DNA of 64,000 bases from Isochrysis galbana (Eukaryota > Haptophyta > Isochrysidales > Isochrysidaceae), in contig CM030941.1 in the NCBI GenBank assembly GCA_018136815.1, positions 1,115,582-1,179,581 of the forward strand, written 5' to 3'. The notes below the pieces were generated by a model. The model had not been told where the DNA came from. It saw only the letters and a list, made by a program, of their open reading frames with translations, and did no database searches. Of the stretch, positions 30,558 to 41,384 are shown one piece after another. Numbering within the stretch: position 1 is the first letter of the stretch; every line of letters starts with the position of its first letter. A program made the translations under genes and the position numbers.

Positions 30558-31154
30558 GTGGAGATAGCAGCCGGAGTGATGGTGATGGGTGCCACTGGTG
30601 CAGCCTCAGAGGCCGTGGGATCACTCGGACATCCCACGGGAACAGAAGCTGCAGCGGGCAGAGAAGGTTCCCTGAGAGGTTCCTCCTCTGCGGCCGAGGT
30701 CCTCCTGCCGGAGTGGGTCGTGCGCGTCGCGTCCAACTACGTCTACGACCGGATCGACGGACCCAACAAGCGACTCGACCTGCAGATGCGCCCGCGCGCG
30801 CCCGAAGCCGAGCTCAGCGCATGGCCGCACGGGCTGATCGGCCAGTCCTTCGACGGCGACCGAGAACCGCTCAGCGGAAGGCAGGACGAGTATGCAGGCC
30901 AGGAGGTGTGGACGCGCGCCATGGCCGAGGGCGCCATCGAGGGCACCTGGCGGGACTACCTCGTGGACTCTCGCTTCGACGTGCGCTTCCGCTTCTCTCG
31001 CTTCGGCGCGCCCCGGGGATCCACCCGCCCGCGCGACGTCGCCGCGCTCCGCCGCACAGGATGGCAGCCGGAAAGGACCCCGGAGCGGTCGGCCGCGGCG
31101 GTGAGCGATGGAGGCACTGCCGGCGCAAGCGGCCCCGGAGCGTCTTCCCAATGA
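30558..31154 (+). pseudogene. Partial ORF with HGLIGQSFDGD-type domain
   Basis: 198-residue frame. Residues about 50-150 look like a conserved domain: LPEWVVRVASNYVYDRIDGP, LDLQMRP, WPHGLIGQSFDGD, DEYAG, AMAEGAIEGTWRDYLV, DVRFRFSRFG. I associate the HGLIGQS-DGD ... AEGAIEG ... FSRF arrangement with large secreted or surface proteins of microalgae; this is recollection, not a search. The N-terminus lacks a signal peptide and the C-terminus is short, so this is probably a gene fragment or a set of missing exons. Confidence 0.45.
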
Positions 31155-31249
31155 GTCGGCCGATCTCGGAAGTTCGCCCAAGGCGTAGCACGCGACACCC
31201 AAACCCTTTTTTTTTGGTAGCGTGGCGCTTGAGTGTGTGCCCAGCCCCG

Positions 31250-31780
31250 CTAGGCACCTGGGGGCGACAGCTCATCGCGATGCGCCTTGACGCGAGTCTC
31301 GCGCCCCAAGCCCCGTCTCGAGGGCGGCGAAGGCGGGAAGTGAGCGAGCACCGAAGGCTCCGACTTGATCGGGTGCGAAAACCAACCCATCCGCAGAAGA
31401 CGGAGCGCGAGCGCATGGCTGGACGGCGTGATGCACTGCTCCAAGTACACACCCCTCCCGAACACATCGGCGACAAGAAAGGCCAGGCTGATGCAGAAAC
31501 GAGTGCCGAGCCCACGCCGCCGGTGGCCAGCGTCCACGACCATCTGCACAATGTCGATGTCCAGCGGACCCTCCAGCCCCCGCCGCGGAACGATCGACCA
31601 ACGGAGCTCCACCTCCACTGCGCCGCAACGCAACTCGAGGTACCGATGCCGGTGCGTCAGATGCGACAAACTCTCGCGCGCGGCCTGCCACTCGGGCAGG
31701 CGTAGCTCCTCCTCCACACACCACCCGCCCAGCGCATCCACCGGCCACTCACCGCACGGGTCTCCCTCCGCCGTCTGCAT
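31250..31780 (-). CDS. GNAT-family N-acetyltransferase-like protein
   Basis: 176 residues from the ATG at 31780. The core has the GNAT pattern: beta strand DIDIVQMVVD, then the acetyl-CoA-binding HRRRGLGTRF (R/Q-x-x-G-x-G/A), a helix, a strand GVYLEQCIT, and a final helix SHALALRLLRMGWF where the family has its N/xxxxxYxxxGF segment. Substrate unknown. The C-terminal ~50 residues are Arg/Pro-rich. The open frame runs further upstream only to non-ATG codons. It is surrounded by repeats and has no partner genes. Confidence 0.6.
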   Translation of the reverse strand: MQTAEGDPCGEWPVDALGGWCVEEELRLPEWQAARESLSHLTHRHRYLELRCGAVEVELRWSIVPRRGLEGPLDIDIVQMVVDAGHRRRGLGTRFCISLAFLVADVFGRGVYLEQCITPSSHALALRLLRMGWFSHPIKSEPSVLAHFPPSPPSRRGLGRETRVKAHRDELSPPGA

Positions 31781-31899
31781 CTCTCCTCTCCTGGACGGTC
31801 CGTCTGGGGTCCTCTGTGGTGTGCCCCCGAGCCGCCGCGCTCGACCGCGAGTCCAGGCGAAGGGGAAGGGGGAGGGCAAGGGGGAAGGGAAGGGGGAGA

Positions 31900-32012
31900 G
31901 AGCCGGCGGCAGGAGAGAGAGCCGGCGGCAGGACAGGAGAGAGCCGGCGGCAGGACAGGAGAGAGCCGGCGGCAGGACAGGAGAGAGCCGGCGGCAGGAC
32001 AGAGAGAGCCCG
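31900..32012. repeat. ~21-bp minisatellite
   Basis: GAGAGAGCCGGCGGCAGGAC repeated about five times, adjacent to GGGAAGGG-rich sequence at 31860. Confidence 0.9.
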
Positions 32013-32357
32013 AGCTAAACGCGCGCGCTTTTTGCGCGCGCTTTCCACCGCGTTCTTTTGGGAGCGGCCCTCGTAACGAAACGCGGGTGGAGTGTGTTTG
32101 TATTCAGTGTCGGTAGCGCACGTCATGCCCCCCACTGCGCGTGCGCGAGGATCAATCCGGAGGCGTCTTCCTCCCCGCGCGCTTTCTTCTTTTTTTCGCC
32201 GCGCGGACTCGCACCGCGGACTCGCCCCGCGGACTCACCCCAGCGTTTCGTTACGGGTTTTATATAGCCGACGTTTATGACAAAAAAAAACTGGCACCGA
32301 ATGAAGGCAAGGCGCCTGTTCCGGGTGGCAAGATCGGGAGAGAAAGAAGCCAACACG

Positions 32358-32457
32358 NNNNNNNNNNNNNNNNNNNNNNNNNNNNNNNNNNNNNNNNNNN
32401 NNNNNNNNNNNNNNNNNNNNNNNNNNNNNNNNNNNNNNNNNNNNNNNNNNNNNNNNN
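32358..32457. other. Assembly gap (100 N)
   Basis: Exactly 100 N, probably of unknown true length. Flanks (32013-32357 and 32458-32946) are non-coding and contain a GCGCGCGCTTTTTGCGCGCG palindrome and a G run at 32858-32880. Confidence 1.
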
Positions 32458-32946
32458 TTCCTCGAGCCGCTGCGATGTTACAACCAGCAACCAGCGCAGC
32501 CGCTGGCCGCTGGGCGGCGGCCGGCAGACGATGCGGCTTGTCCTACCTAGCCTTGACGTAGTGCAGAGGTTGATTGCTTGTTGCTTGAACCTTCATCCAT
32601 TCTGTAGAGAGGGGGTGGGGGGTTGGCGCGAGCGCGGCGCGCGCACGCGCGGGGGGGGGAGGGGAGGGGCTTTAGAAAAGCGGTGAAAAACTAAAAACAC
32701 TGTTTTTTGGCCTTCACACTTCACACAAAAACGGGTATCCTGTTTTTCACACCTAGGGATACCACGTTACCACACCGTACTCCGGAGGAGTAGAACCACT
32801 TCTCCAAACAACTCAGACTAGACAGTTCTCGCCCCCCGTGAGGGGGGTCGAGAGAGAGTGGGGGGGGGGGGGGGGGGGGGGCGCGAGGCGCGAGGCCCCC
32901 CCTCAACCCTCAATGGCGACCAAACATAAGATTAGTAGTAGTAGTA

Positions 32947-32954
32947 CTATAAAA
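32947..32954 (+). promoter_or_regulatory. TATA-like box before the RIIa/EF-hand gene
   Basis: CTATAAAAAA lies about 80 bp before the ATG at 33031. An in-frame ATG at 32959 would sit almost inside it and should be upstream of transcription start, which favours 33031. Confidence 0.4.
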
Positions 32955-33030
32955 AATCATGTGGACTCTGCCGCCGTTGCATTCCATAGATCTCTCAGGG
33001 GTCGGCAGCGAGCCAAGCGGCGGCTGCGGC

Positions 33031-33823
33031 ATGGACTCCACCTCCGCCATCGTGGTGACGCCCGAGCTTCAGGAGGTGATGCGCGAGTACACAAAGGCGG
33101 TGATGCGCGATAATCCGGATAACCTCCTCGAGTACTCGCAGCACTGGTTCGTCACCAAGTACACCGAGAGGAGAATGGGTGTGGACGCATTCCGATGCCT
33201 CAGCACGCCAAGCCGGCAGCTGCCACCACTCTCGTTGCCTCTCACGCCTTCCCCGCCCCCGCACACAGCTGCATACGAGCTCGAGTCTTCCACATCAGAC
33301 GTCTTTGCAAGTCTCAGCGGGGACGTGCAAGATCAGATCGAGGACCTGTTCAAACGGTGCGTGTGAAGCAGTCTTCAAGCTTCCGTCTCATGGCAGCCAC
33401 AGGCGGTCCACCTTGCGCGCGATCCGCGCAGCCGACAGCGAGGCGCACGCTGGGCCGCGAGCTAAGGCCTCCAAGAGCATCTGCACTCACGCTGTGCTGG
33501 GGCGATGTGCGCGCAGGTTTGATGCGGATAGCGACTCTCAGCTCACCATTGAGGAGCTGCGTGTGTTGACAACCCAGGTCGAGCTCTTCAGTTTTTTCGC
33601 GGAGGACACCGCCTCGCTGTTCTCGCTCCTTGACTTAGATTCAAACGACTTTGTCGGGTGGCAGGTGTGGAGGCTGCCTGATTCATGAATCGTCTCACGC
33701 CTTGAATGTCACTCGCTTTCCCGGAGAGTAGCGGAAAGTCCAAGACCTTGTCCATGCATGCTACAATCTCAGGAGTTTTCTCATGCCATGGCCGTTTGGG
33801 TGAAGGATTTCGGCGCCAAGTGA
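33031..33823 (+). CDS. RIIa (DPY-30/R2-type) plus EF-hand protein, probably flagellar
   Basis: Four exons: 33031-33178, 33269-33356, 33517-33664 and 33773-33823; 144 residues. The three introns are GTGTGG..CACAG (phase 1), GTGCGT..GCGCAG (phase 2) and GTGTGG..CTCAG (phase 0). The N-terminus is an RIIa dimerisation/docking helix pair: VTPELQEVMREYTKAVMRD, NPDNLLEYSQHWFVTKYTER. The C-terminus is an EF-hand pair: FDADSDSQLTIEEL (good loop) and LDLDSNDFVGWQEF (lacks the last consensus positions). RIIa/EF-hand proteins such as radial spoke RSP7 and EFCAB10 dock in the axoneme. A strong GTGAGT overlaps the last codons, so a further exon (possible acceptor at 33891) could replace the final Lys-stop. 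Confidence 0.8.
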
Positions 33824-34253
33824 GTGGATACCAGTCATGTTGTGTGGAAGGTGTTACTCACTGACTTACTGTGATGATGGCGGCCGGGCAGTATGATCGG
33901 AGGGGCGGGCACGCTCCTGATCCACTTTACCCAAACGAGTATGTGTGGGGGGAGGTGGGAGAGGCGGCGGTCGTAGCCAGGACGCCCGTACGATCATTGT
34001 TGGTCTTCATTCTTGAGGTCTAGCCTACATTTATTTTTGTAATGCTCTTGCCGCGCACGCAGCTTCGGACCCACTCACTTTCACACGTACATTCCCTCAC
34101 CCCCAAGTCCTGGGCCCGCTTAAGAGAAGTGCAAGTGCGATGCGGCTTGCTTTCATTTGATCCCCCTTCCTTCCGGTTTTTTCCCCTCCGCCTCCTCCAA
34201 AAAGCGCGCCTTGTGGCTCCGGCTCCGGGGGGGGCCATCTGGGTGCTTGCTGG
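33824..34253. other. Spacer
   Basis: 3' flank of the RIIa/EF-hand gene with one possible extra exon near 33892-33978. Nothing else recognised. Confidence 0.3.
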
Positions 34254-34434
34254 TGTCGGAGCGAAGCTCGTTTCCTCTTTGGAAACGAGTCGCGAGGGCG
34301 CACCGGCGGCTAGCGCGGCGCACGGTTCGTCCGGGGAGCCCGGAACGGGTTCATCGGGAGAACGGGGAGGGCAAATGACGGGCATATGTGGAATGGACGG
34401 GAGAGTGGCACGGAACGCGAATCGGAGGGACGGA
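34254..34434 (-). repeat. ~180-bp inverted repeat, left arm
   Basis: Near-perfect reverse complement of 35869-36046. Read in the minus direction it encodes SLRFAFRATLPSI and CPPRSPDEPVPGSPDEPCAA, which the right arm encodes on the plus strand. These are therefore two copies of one element in opposite orientation. Confidence 0.85.
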
Positions 34435-34799
34435 GGATGTAAGAAAGGGCGCGGCGAGCATATACCGCTGCTTACTTGGGACTCGTAGGGACTCGTAGAC
34501 TCGAAAGGATGACTCGGAAGACTCGGGGCTTGAGGGTACTCAGGGGGCTGCAGGTCACCAACAGGCGATACAGTGGATAAAACCACACAAATCAACACTC
34601 TGCACTCAAACATTCACAGTAACATATACGTTAAACGAACCCCCTCTGATGAGCAGAACCAGGGGCGCTCACCAGAAAAAGAGGAGAGAGAGAGAGAGAG
34701 AGAACGAGGACTCGAGGGTCAAAACACAATTCGGACTCCGGCTCGGACTACAGAGTAAAATCCAGTGCCCTCGCGAGTCCTGCCTCGAGTCTCGCGGGG

Positions 34800-34986
34800 C
34801 AGCGCCGAAGGACGCTGAAGGACGCGCTGCGGGACAGCGCTGAAGGACGCAGAAGGACGCAGAAGGACACTGAAGGACGCTGAAGGACGCGCTGCGGGAC
34901 ACCGCTGAAGGACACCGCTGAAGGACGCGGGGGCGCTGAGGGACGCTGGGAGACGCTGGGGAACGCTGAGGGACGCGCTGGGGGAC
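34800..34986. repeat. Degenerate ~12-bp minisatellite
   Basis: Variants of CGCTGAAGGACG and CGCTGCGGGACA in tandem. Frames through it are repetitive Ser/Ala/Gln and not genes. Confidence 0.85.
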
Positions 34987-35061
34987 TTTCGCGCGGCCGA
35001 GCTTGCGGAGGTAAGCACGAACGACGCGGTGAGACAACTCCACCAAGTCCAGGCCGGGGGG

Positions 35062-35455
35062 ACGGTGTCGCATTCGCGAATCGACACTCGTTAGGCTTCG
35101 CTCTTCTCTTCGTCGTTCGGTATCTATCGTTATGATTCTCTGCTTTCTCGCGTTCTCGGTCAAAAGCTTCGCTTGGATGCATGGGATCGGGGGTTGTGGA
35201 GCGCTCTCTCTCTTTCTCTCGAAAGAGAAGGGAAGTTTCCCCACCTCTCTTCCTCCCAGGCGCCTCGCAGATAGGTTTAATTTGCTATCTCCCCTGCGGT
35301 TCTTTATCTGCTTCTGGGGGCAATCAGGTTTAATTTGCGACCTCTTCGCATCTCCCCCTTAGGCACATCGCACTCCTTTCGTCTTATTTGGTAGGTCTCT
35401 TGGAATCCTGCGTAGCAAGATTGCCCCTCGTTTCCGTTATGGTGCGATTCCCGTT
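35062..35455 (+). repeat. ~400-bp dispersed repeat, copy 2
   Basis: Same element as 29425-29850, with small deletions. It ends at GGTGCGATTCCCGTT, after which the copies diverge. Confidence 0.8.
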
Positions 35456-35594
35456 CCAGACAAGATCGTCGACAGATCGCCCTTTGATCGTCGTCCGTCG
35501 TTGTCTGATCGGAGTGTTTGGGTTTGATTTCAGTCGAGTTATGTGAGAAAGTCGTGGGGCGAGAGTCGGGGTGTTTTCCTGGGTGTCTTTGTCC

Positions 35595-35949
35595 GTCGGC
35601 CTGTCGCCAGTCGTCATCCGTCGTCGCTCTCGCTCTCGTCGCTCTCGCTCTCGTAACACTCAGACCCTACAATCCCTCCTCGCCTCGCCAGCCCCTGCCA
35701 CCACAGCCCTCCTCTCACTCACCCTCGCCTTTCGCCGCTCGTTCCATGTCGCTTTCGCCGCCGTCCTCGCCCTCGCTCAAGCCCGCCTGCCCGCCTTCCT
35801 CTGCTGACGGGCTTCAGCCCGTCAGCCCTCTGTTCCCATCTGAGGCAGTGGTAACCTCGGATCCGTCACCGTCCCTCCGATTCGCGTTCCGTGCCACTCT
35901 CCCGTCCATTTCACATGCCCGTCATTTGCCCTCCCCGTTCTCCCGATGA
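35595..35949 (+). repeat. Transposon leader and Ser/Pro-rich ORF start, copy B
   Basis: 35595-35830 is nearly identical to 41390-41620. It holds a CGTCGCTCTCGCTCTCGTCG leader, then ATG 35746 opening MSLSPPSSPSLKPACPPSS. After QPVSP the two copies diverge; here the frame runs into the inverted-repeat arm and stops at 35949. Confidence 0.75.
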
Positions 35950-36046
35950 GCCCGTTCCGGGCTCCCCGGATGAACCGTGCGCCGCGCTAGCCGCCGGTGC
36001 GCCCTCGCGACTCGTTTCCAAAGAGGAAACGAGCTTCGCTCCGACA
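35869..36046 (+). repeat. ~180-bp inverted repeat, right arm
   Basis: Partner of 34254-34434. Contains its own short palindrome, CTCGTTTCCAAAGAGGAAAC plus GAG. Outer flanks of the two arms do not match, so no target duplication is seen. Confidence 0.85.
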
Positions 36047-36462
36047 GTGAGATGAGCCTGTCGAGACAAGCGAGTGCTTGTTCGTGGGGCAAGTCTCAAG
36101 GGGCATAGAGCACAGTCTTGAGAAAGAGAGAGGGAGCGCGCGCGCTACATGGCGACACAAGCCACGATCACACATCACTCACAAAACCGCCCAGTCAACA
36201 AAGGGACACTCCGAAAACTCACGTAAACAGTCGCCACAATCAAAGAAACGAGTCCGGAGAAGAATGCAGCCAACCGAAACGAAGCCACAACGAAGAGTCT
36301 CGAAGTAAACGGCGATCACCCCTCAAGAAACAATGCCCATCCTAAAGTTAAAAGACACACAAGCCATTGGATCGGATCCGTCTAGAGTATTGTGGAAATA
36401 CTCTGGATCCGACAGAGCCTTGCTCTGACATTCACTACCAACCATGCACACCCCATCTTGTT
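36047..36462. other. Spacer
   Basis: Non-coding, A/C-rich. Contains a perfect hairpin of GGATC-CAGAGTATT type at 36368-36410. No gene seen. Confidence 0.3.
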
Positions 36463-36608
36463 GACTAGCATTCCCGGCCACACACACCGGACGAGCAAAA
36501 CACCAAACATGCACACCCCCATCGCGGGGCAGGGGCTCTGTTGCCGATGAGGCCTGAGGTCCCGCAGCACAAAGATTAATAAACCACTACAGACAAGAAA
36601 ACTCCAAC
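36463..36608 (+). repeat. Dispersed ~150-bp repeat, copy 3
   Basis: Matches 160-318 (CACACCGGACGAG, GGGGCTCTGTTGCCGATGAG) and 23853-24000. It lies about 640 bp before the ATG of the K+ channel gene. Confidence 0.7.
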
Positions 36609-36982
36609 AATTGTACTTTAGAGTACATACAATACAATGCACGTGGGCCAGAGGTCGAAATATAAAACAGCTGCTGAAACCGCTCATCGGGGGTTGGGAG
36701 GGTTGAAGAGGGAGAAAGGTGGATGCCCTCCGGCTGTGTGCTCACGTGCTCACTGTTTCGCTGTTCGCTCTTCTGATGAGATCCCGAGTGCGATGTGATT
36801 CGTCGAGGGCGTTGATCGAAAAATCTTTAGCTCACACCTCCCTTGGAGGTAAAGATAAATTCGGGCTCTTTAGATGATTGATGCTCGTGTCACCGAGTGC
36901 TCTCTTGCGTCTCCCTGCGCAACTCTCTCTCTCTTCTTCTCCCCTTTTCCCCCTTCTGTTCAGCGCGAGCCGCCGCCGCATC

Positions 36983-37017
36983 TCTCTCTCTCCCTCCCTC
37001 CCTCTCCCTCCCTCCCT

Positions 37018-37056
<39 letters not shown>

Positions 37057-37175
37057 CCTCCCTCCCTCCCTCCCTCCCTCCCTCCCTCCCCCCCCCCTCT
37101 CTGCCTCCCCCCCCCTCCCGCCGCCCCGACCCCCTCCCTCTCCCCCTGCCCCTCCCACCCTCTCCCTCGCCCTCC
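36983..37175 (+). repeat. (CT)n/(CCCT)n polypyrimidine leader of the K+ channel gene
   Basis: Nearly pure C/T on the sense strand, ending about 70 bp before the ATG at 37245. Its composition and position parallel those of the tracts before TrxR, GlyRS and the giant gene. Confidence 0.8.
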
Positions 37176-37244
37176 CTGTGCAGAGAGTGTGCAGGCACAC
37201 GCAGAGGAACCAAGGGGGAGGCGGGGTGAAAGGAGAGCGGCGCG

Positions 37245-39432
37245 ATGGCCTCTGCCATAGTCGCCATCAGGCGGCGTCAGGATGCTTCTGCGCCCACGGC
37301 GCCCGATGCTCCGATGTTCCTCTCCAACGAGGAAGGTGGGCTCGAGCTGGACGAGCATTTGGAGGAGGCGGAGATTCAGGCGCAGAAAGAGCTGACCGGC
37401 ATTCACAGGATCCGGCTCATCATATGGATAACGCTCGAGGAGCCTGCTTCCTCCCCGGCGGCCAGATTTATCTCGACCGCGATGATGGTCGTCATCTCCT
37501 TGTCCATCGTTTCGTTCATTGTTGGCACGGAGCCGGTGGGCGGCTGCGACTACGACAAGTCGTTCCTGTTGGCGAACCATACCGAGCTTCTGCTTCCGGA
37601 TGCCTCTGCTCCGGGCCAGGTCGTCTTTGTTGATCCTGATGGCGAGGTCTGGTCCAGCGCAGGCCAGCGTATCTGCCCGCATGCGGCGGGCTTGCGGCTG
37701 GCAGACACATCAGAGTCTCTGCTGTATATTGAGGCAACATGTGTCATCATCTTCACGATCGAGCTCCTCCTGCGCCTTTGCACGTGCACACTCGTCATGC
37801 CGCTGCGCAAATTCCTCATGATGCCGCTCAATTGGGTCGATTTGGCGGCAATCCTGCCGTGGTACGTAGCAGCTATCACTTCCGCCATCAATAGTGGCGA
37901 CGCCACAGACGCCAAGTTTCTCTCGGTTTTGCGTGTGCTACGACTCCTCCGCGTGGTCCGCGTCTTCAAGATGGGACGCAACTTCGCCGGCATGCACCTG
38001 TTGCTACGCACGACAGTGCGCTCTATGTCAGTCTTCTTCATTCTTTTCATGCTGGTGACGACGTGCTCGCTTCTCTTCGGCACGCTGATCCACATGACGG
38101 AGAATGGCGATTTTCATGATGCTGAATCACCACACGTGGGTCTAGTCGGTCACGTCTGCGCGGACCCGACCACCCCCTGCGGTCAGATGATGCGTCCCGA
38201 CTACTCGCCCACCCCGTTCTCGTCGATCCCCATCGCCATGTATTGGTGCATGGTCACCATGTCCTCAGTTGGTTACGGCGACCTTTTCCCCATCACCCCC
38301 TTGGGCTACGTGATTGGCTCGTTGACCATCCTTGCTGGCATGATGACTCTAGCACTGCCGATCACCATCATCTCGGCCAATTTCGACGACGAGACGCGCG
38401 AGCACAATCGTCAGATTGAGCTCAGCAGACGGCGTGCCGCTCAGCGGAAACGGCTATTGCGTAAGCATACTTCCTCATTATCCCAGAACGGAGTGACATC
38501 GGAGGCGACATCAGCTATGAGAACAGAGGCGAGCGCCTCCATTGCCTCGGTCGGTATGCCGCAGAGCAGCCACAAACGTCTCGCCGGGAAGGCGGCAGTC
38601 ACCGTCGCGCCCGCGCCGATGTCTTCAGGGTCAGCTCAACGGTTGGCTCCGTCTCCTTCCACAGGAGAATCGGGCGGGCGCTCCGCGCCCGGTGGGACGA
38701 TGTGCTCACATTCGATAGCCGACATCTCCCAAAGAATATCTACCACTCCCCACAGAGCACCACAGGGGCAGCCATGTATGGAGGAAAGTACCAGTGAAAA
38801 GCGACGTTCGCGGTGGAGCGCGCTCAGCTCCGCCCCCACGAGCAGGAAGCTGCCAGATGTTTCCTTATTTGCACTAAGGGAGCAGCTAGAGGAGGAGGTA
38901 AGCGCTCATACTTGGGTTTAGACGGCACGTGGGCTGAGGCATTGTGATGGGGCGAGAGAAAGCCAATGTGCTTCAGCGCAAAGACCGCTGCGCAGCCCCC
39001 GAGCAAGCAAGTGCACTCCTGGCCGACCCCACTTCTTCTGCCGCATCTCAGGCTGAGGAGTTGCTAAAGGAGACGATGGACTCCTTCCGCAAGGATGTGA
39101 ACAAGATTTTCTACAAGCTCACACCTGGGTTCCAAACGGCCATGATGCGAGTGGCCATTCAGGGCGGCCTCCATCGCAAGCGGCCTAAGGCACTGTCCGG
39201 GCTGGAGAAGGATGCGCCAGCAAAGACTCAGTCGCCCGTGGGCGTTAGCAGCGGGCGTAGTCCGGCAGAATCGTCGGACGCTTTGGAAGTGTCGGTCCCT
39301 CATCCCTTTGCGAAGGTGGCAAGGGTAGCACCGGCGCCCGAGACAACAACACTAGACGAGAACACACCTCAGCTGCCTCCATTAGGGGAGGAGTTTGCAA
39401 ATGCTGGGGGCGGAAACGCGGCCGCGCTATAA
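37245..39432 (+). CDS. Voltage-gated K+ channel (six-TM, Kv type)
   Basis: Two exons, 37245-38897 and 38977-39432. The intron (GTAAGC..CTTCAG, 79 bp) is phase 0; 702 residues in all. S1 is FISTAMMVVISLSIVSFIVG, then a long S1-S2 loop with N-glycosylation site NHT. S4 is LRVLRLLRVVRVFKMGR with Arg at every third place. The pore helix and selectivity filter are MYWCMVTMSSVGYGD, followed by S6 with LPITIISANF, the Kv gating hinge. The filter is K+-selective. The N-terminus is too short for a clear T1 domain. The cytoplasmic tail is Ser/Arg-rich, and exon 2 adds a helix (QAEELLKETMDSFRKDVNKI). It probably sits in the plasma or flagellar membrane. Confidence 0.93.
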
Positions 39433-40588
39433 GCGACGAGTGATCTGCGCGCCATCAATTCATTGAGCAAGCTGTTGGTCCAGCGCAATGCTTAGAGGTC
39501 GACATCATGATGCGCGTAACGCTGGGCGGCTCGCGGGTATCGTTTGTGTTGATAGGGACTACTACGATTTTAGAAGAGGAAAAACTATTGTCATAGTTTG
39601 ACCTATGGAATACTATGGAGCGTGCCGCGACCGCCTCCGAGCCCCTGCGACCCTCGCCACTGCCACTGCGCCGCCCCACCTTGTCGCATTCGCGAGCCTC
39701 TGCAGGCTATTTCGCTATTTTCCGCTCTACCGCTCTACCGTTATAACCGCGATGGTAAATCATCAATCTTCGTTCTTATGTCTATCTATACGTCTACGAC
39801 GTCTCCACGCTTCTATCAATCACTACACTTCATTCAATGTCGGTCTACCATTATATCCACGTGGCCAAGCAGCTTCTACAGGCTTCTCTCTACTCGGAAT
39901 ATGAATATGCTCTAGCTCTGGACTGATCACCCTGGCGTGGAGATCAAGGGAGTAGTAAGCACGTGTCGATGAAGACCAAGGAAGTAGCGAGCATCTTGCT
40001 CGCTAAAGTACACCCTCAAGAACCTCAAGCGTCTAGACTCTGTAAGTCTAACACCTCTGTAAGCTTCTAGACTTTTTAAGTCTACCAGCTACTCCATGGC
40101 TAAGCTACAAAAAGCTATAGGTAAAGTGCACGCCGCTGTGCTCGCGTTGAGACGCTATTCGCCGATGAATCTTGTAGGATCCTCACTAAGCATGGATGAA
40201 TCCCTTTCGCGCCTTTTCTGTGTGCAATCCTTCTCTACTTCTCTAGGCCCCGCCTTGGCTTGTGCCAGCGAGGTTAGCCCCTCCGGATGGACGGTGGCCT
40301 ACACCCTCGCTGTTCGCCGTTGGCTCGCGCCGCCTACGATGGTCGCGCCCACCCGATTGGGTTGGCGACCGATACCGACTAGCTCGTCTGATGGGTCGTT
40401 CACTGACAGAGGTGTATTCGCCAACATACCCTCCGTCGTACAACGCGCACTCTGTCGATTGTTCCGTGCTCAGCCTGCTCTATTCTCGTCCGAATCTCTT
40501 CTGGCTGCCGCGTCCCGTTCTTTTCAGACGGCTCGCACATTGGCCGCCGCGTCTCCGTCGATCCCGGTCACTCGCAACCCCGTATACG
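39433..40588. other. Spacer
   Basis: No credible gene. Repeated TCTAGACT..AAGTCTA motifs occur at 40030-40085, and 39680-39760 is weakly like the ~400-bp repeat (GTCGCATTCGCGA). Confidence 0.3.
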
Positions 40589-40605
40589 TTTCTGCTGTCG
40601 TTGTC

Positions 40606-41362
40606 AACTAAGTTTATACTTGGTTGCCCCATGGGGGGGCACGAGCCCCCCCCTCTCTCCACTCCTCCCCTGCCATGGGGGAGGAACCACCCATCCTCCT
40701 GGCACGCCTGATGGCTGGCCAGGAGGCCACTGCCCTACTGACCCACTCCCTTCCCCACAGGCTCGCCCCATTCGCCCATCCTGGCCCCTCGTGGCCAGCC
40801 CATTGCTCCAACCCCCCTCCCCCCCTGGTCGACAGGCAGACAGGTGCAGATTGGGGGCCCCAGAGGCTCAGGAGCGCCAGCGAGGGAGAGGCAGGGGAGA
40901 CCAGGGCCCAGTCCCAGCCTCCTCTGCCCCCAGAGCTGGCCTCCAAGAGCCTCCAGGGGTCGCCAGCAGGCAGCTGCAGGCCTGCCGCAGGCGCGCCATC
41001 GCGCGTGCCGCAGGAGAGGGGAGAGAGAGCGCGGAGAAGGGGGTGGGCGGAGCGAGAGCTCCGCTCACCGAAAAATAGGTAAGTCCCGCACCTGTTTACA
41101 GGATAAGTCGGGGCTGAGACCGCCGCCCACTCGGAGACACAGGAGGAAGGGGGGGAATGATCACCGGGGGGGGGCGCGGGCCACCGGACCATATCTAAGC
41201 CCTTCACCCCTATCCCCCTAGTAGTGCACGGGGGGAGTCGCCTTATGGCGGGGGGGAGAAGGGCCGGGGAAGTGGGGGTGTAGAAAGTTTCCTACGTGAG
41301 TAGAAAGTAGAGGGTCCACGGCCGCGTGTGCGGTGAGACTATTAAAAGGTTTAATTTTTAAT
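40606..41362 (+). mobile_element. 0.75-kb T-tailed element, intact copy
   Basis: 757 bp flanked by TTTCTGCTGTCGTTGTC (40589-40605 and 41363-41379). Starts AACTAAGTTTATACTTGG and ends TATTAAAAGGTTTAATTTTT. Nearly identical to 13769-14518, suggesting recent activity. It inserted into the leader of the Ser/Pro-rich transposon ORF copy C. Confidence 0.88.
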
Positions 41363-41384
41363 TTTCTGCTGTCGTTGTCCCTAT

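Noticed and set aside
30422..31705. 427-codon plus-strand frame
   Set aside because: Arg/Pro/Ser-rich by GC bias; it crosses the domain-bearing frame at 30558 and the GNAT gene on the other strand.
41078..41102. GTAAGT...TTTACAG inside the 0.75-kb element as a mini-intron (introner)
   Set aside because: Only about 24 bp, in a non-coding repeat, and not conserved in every copy.
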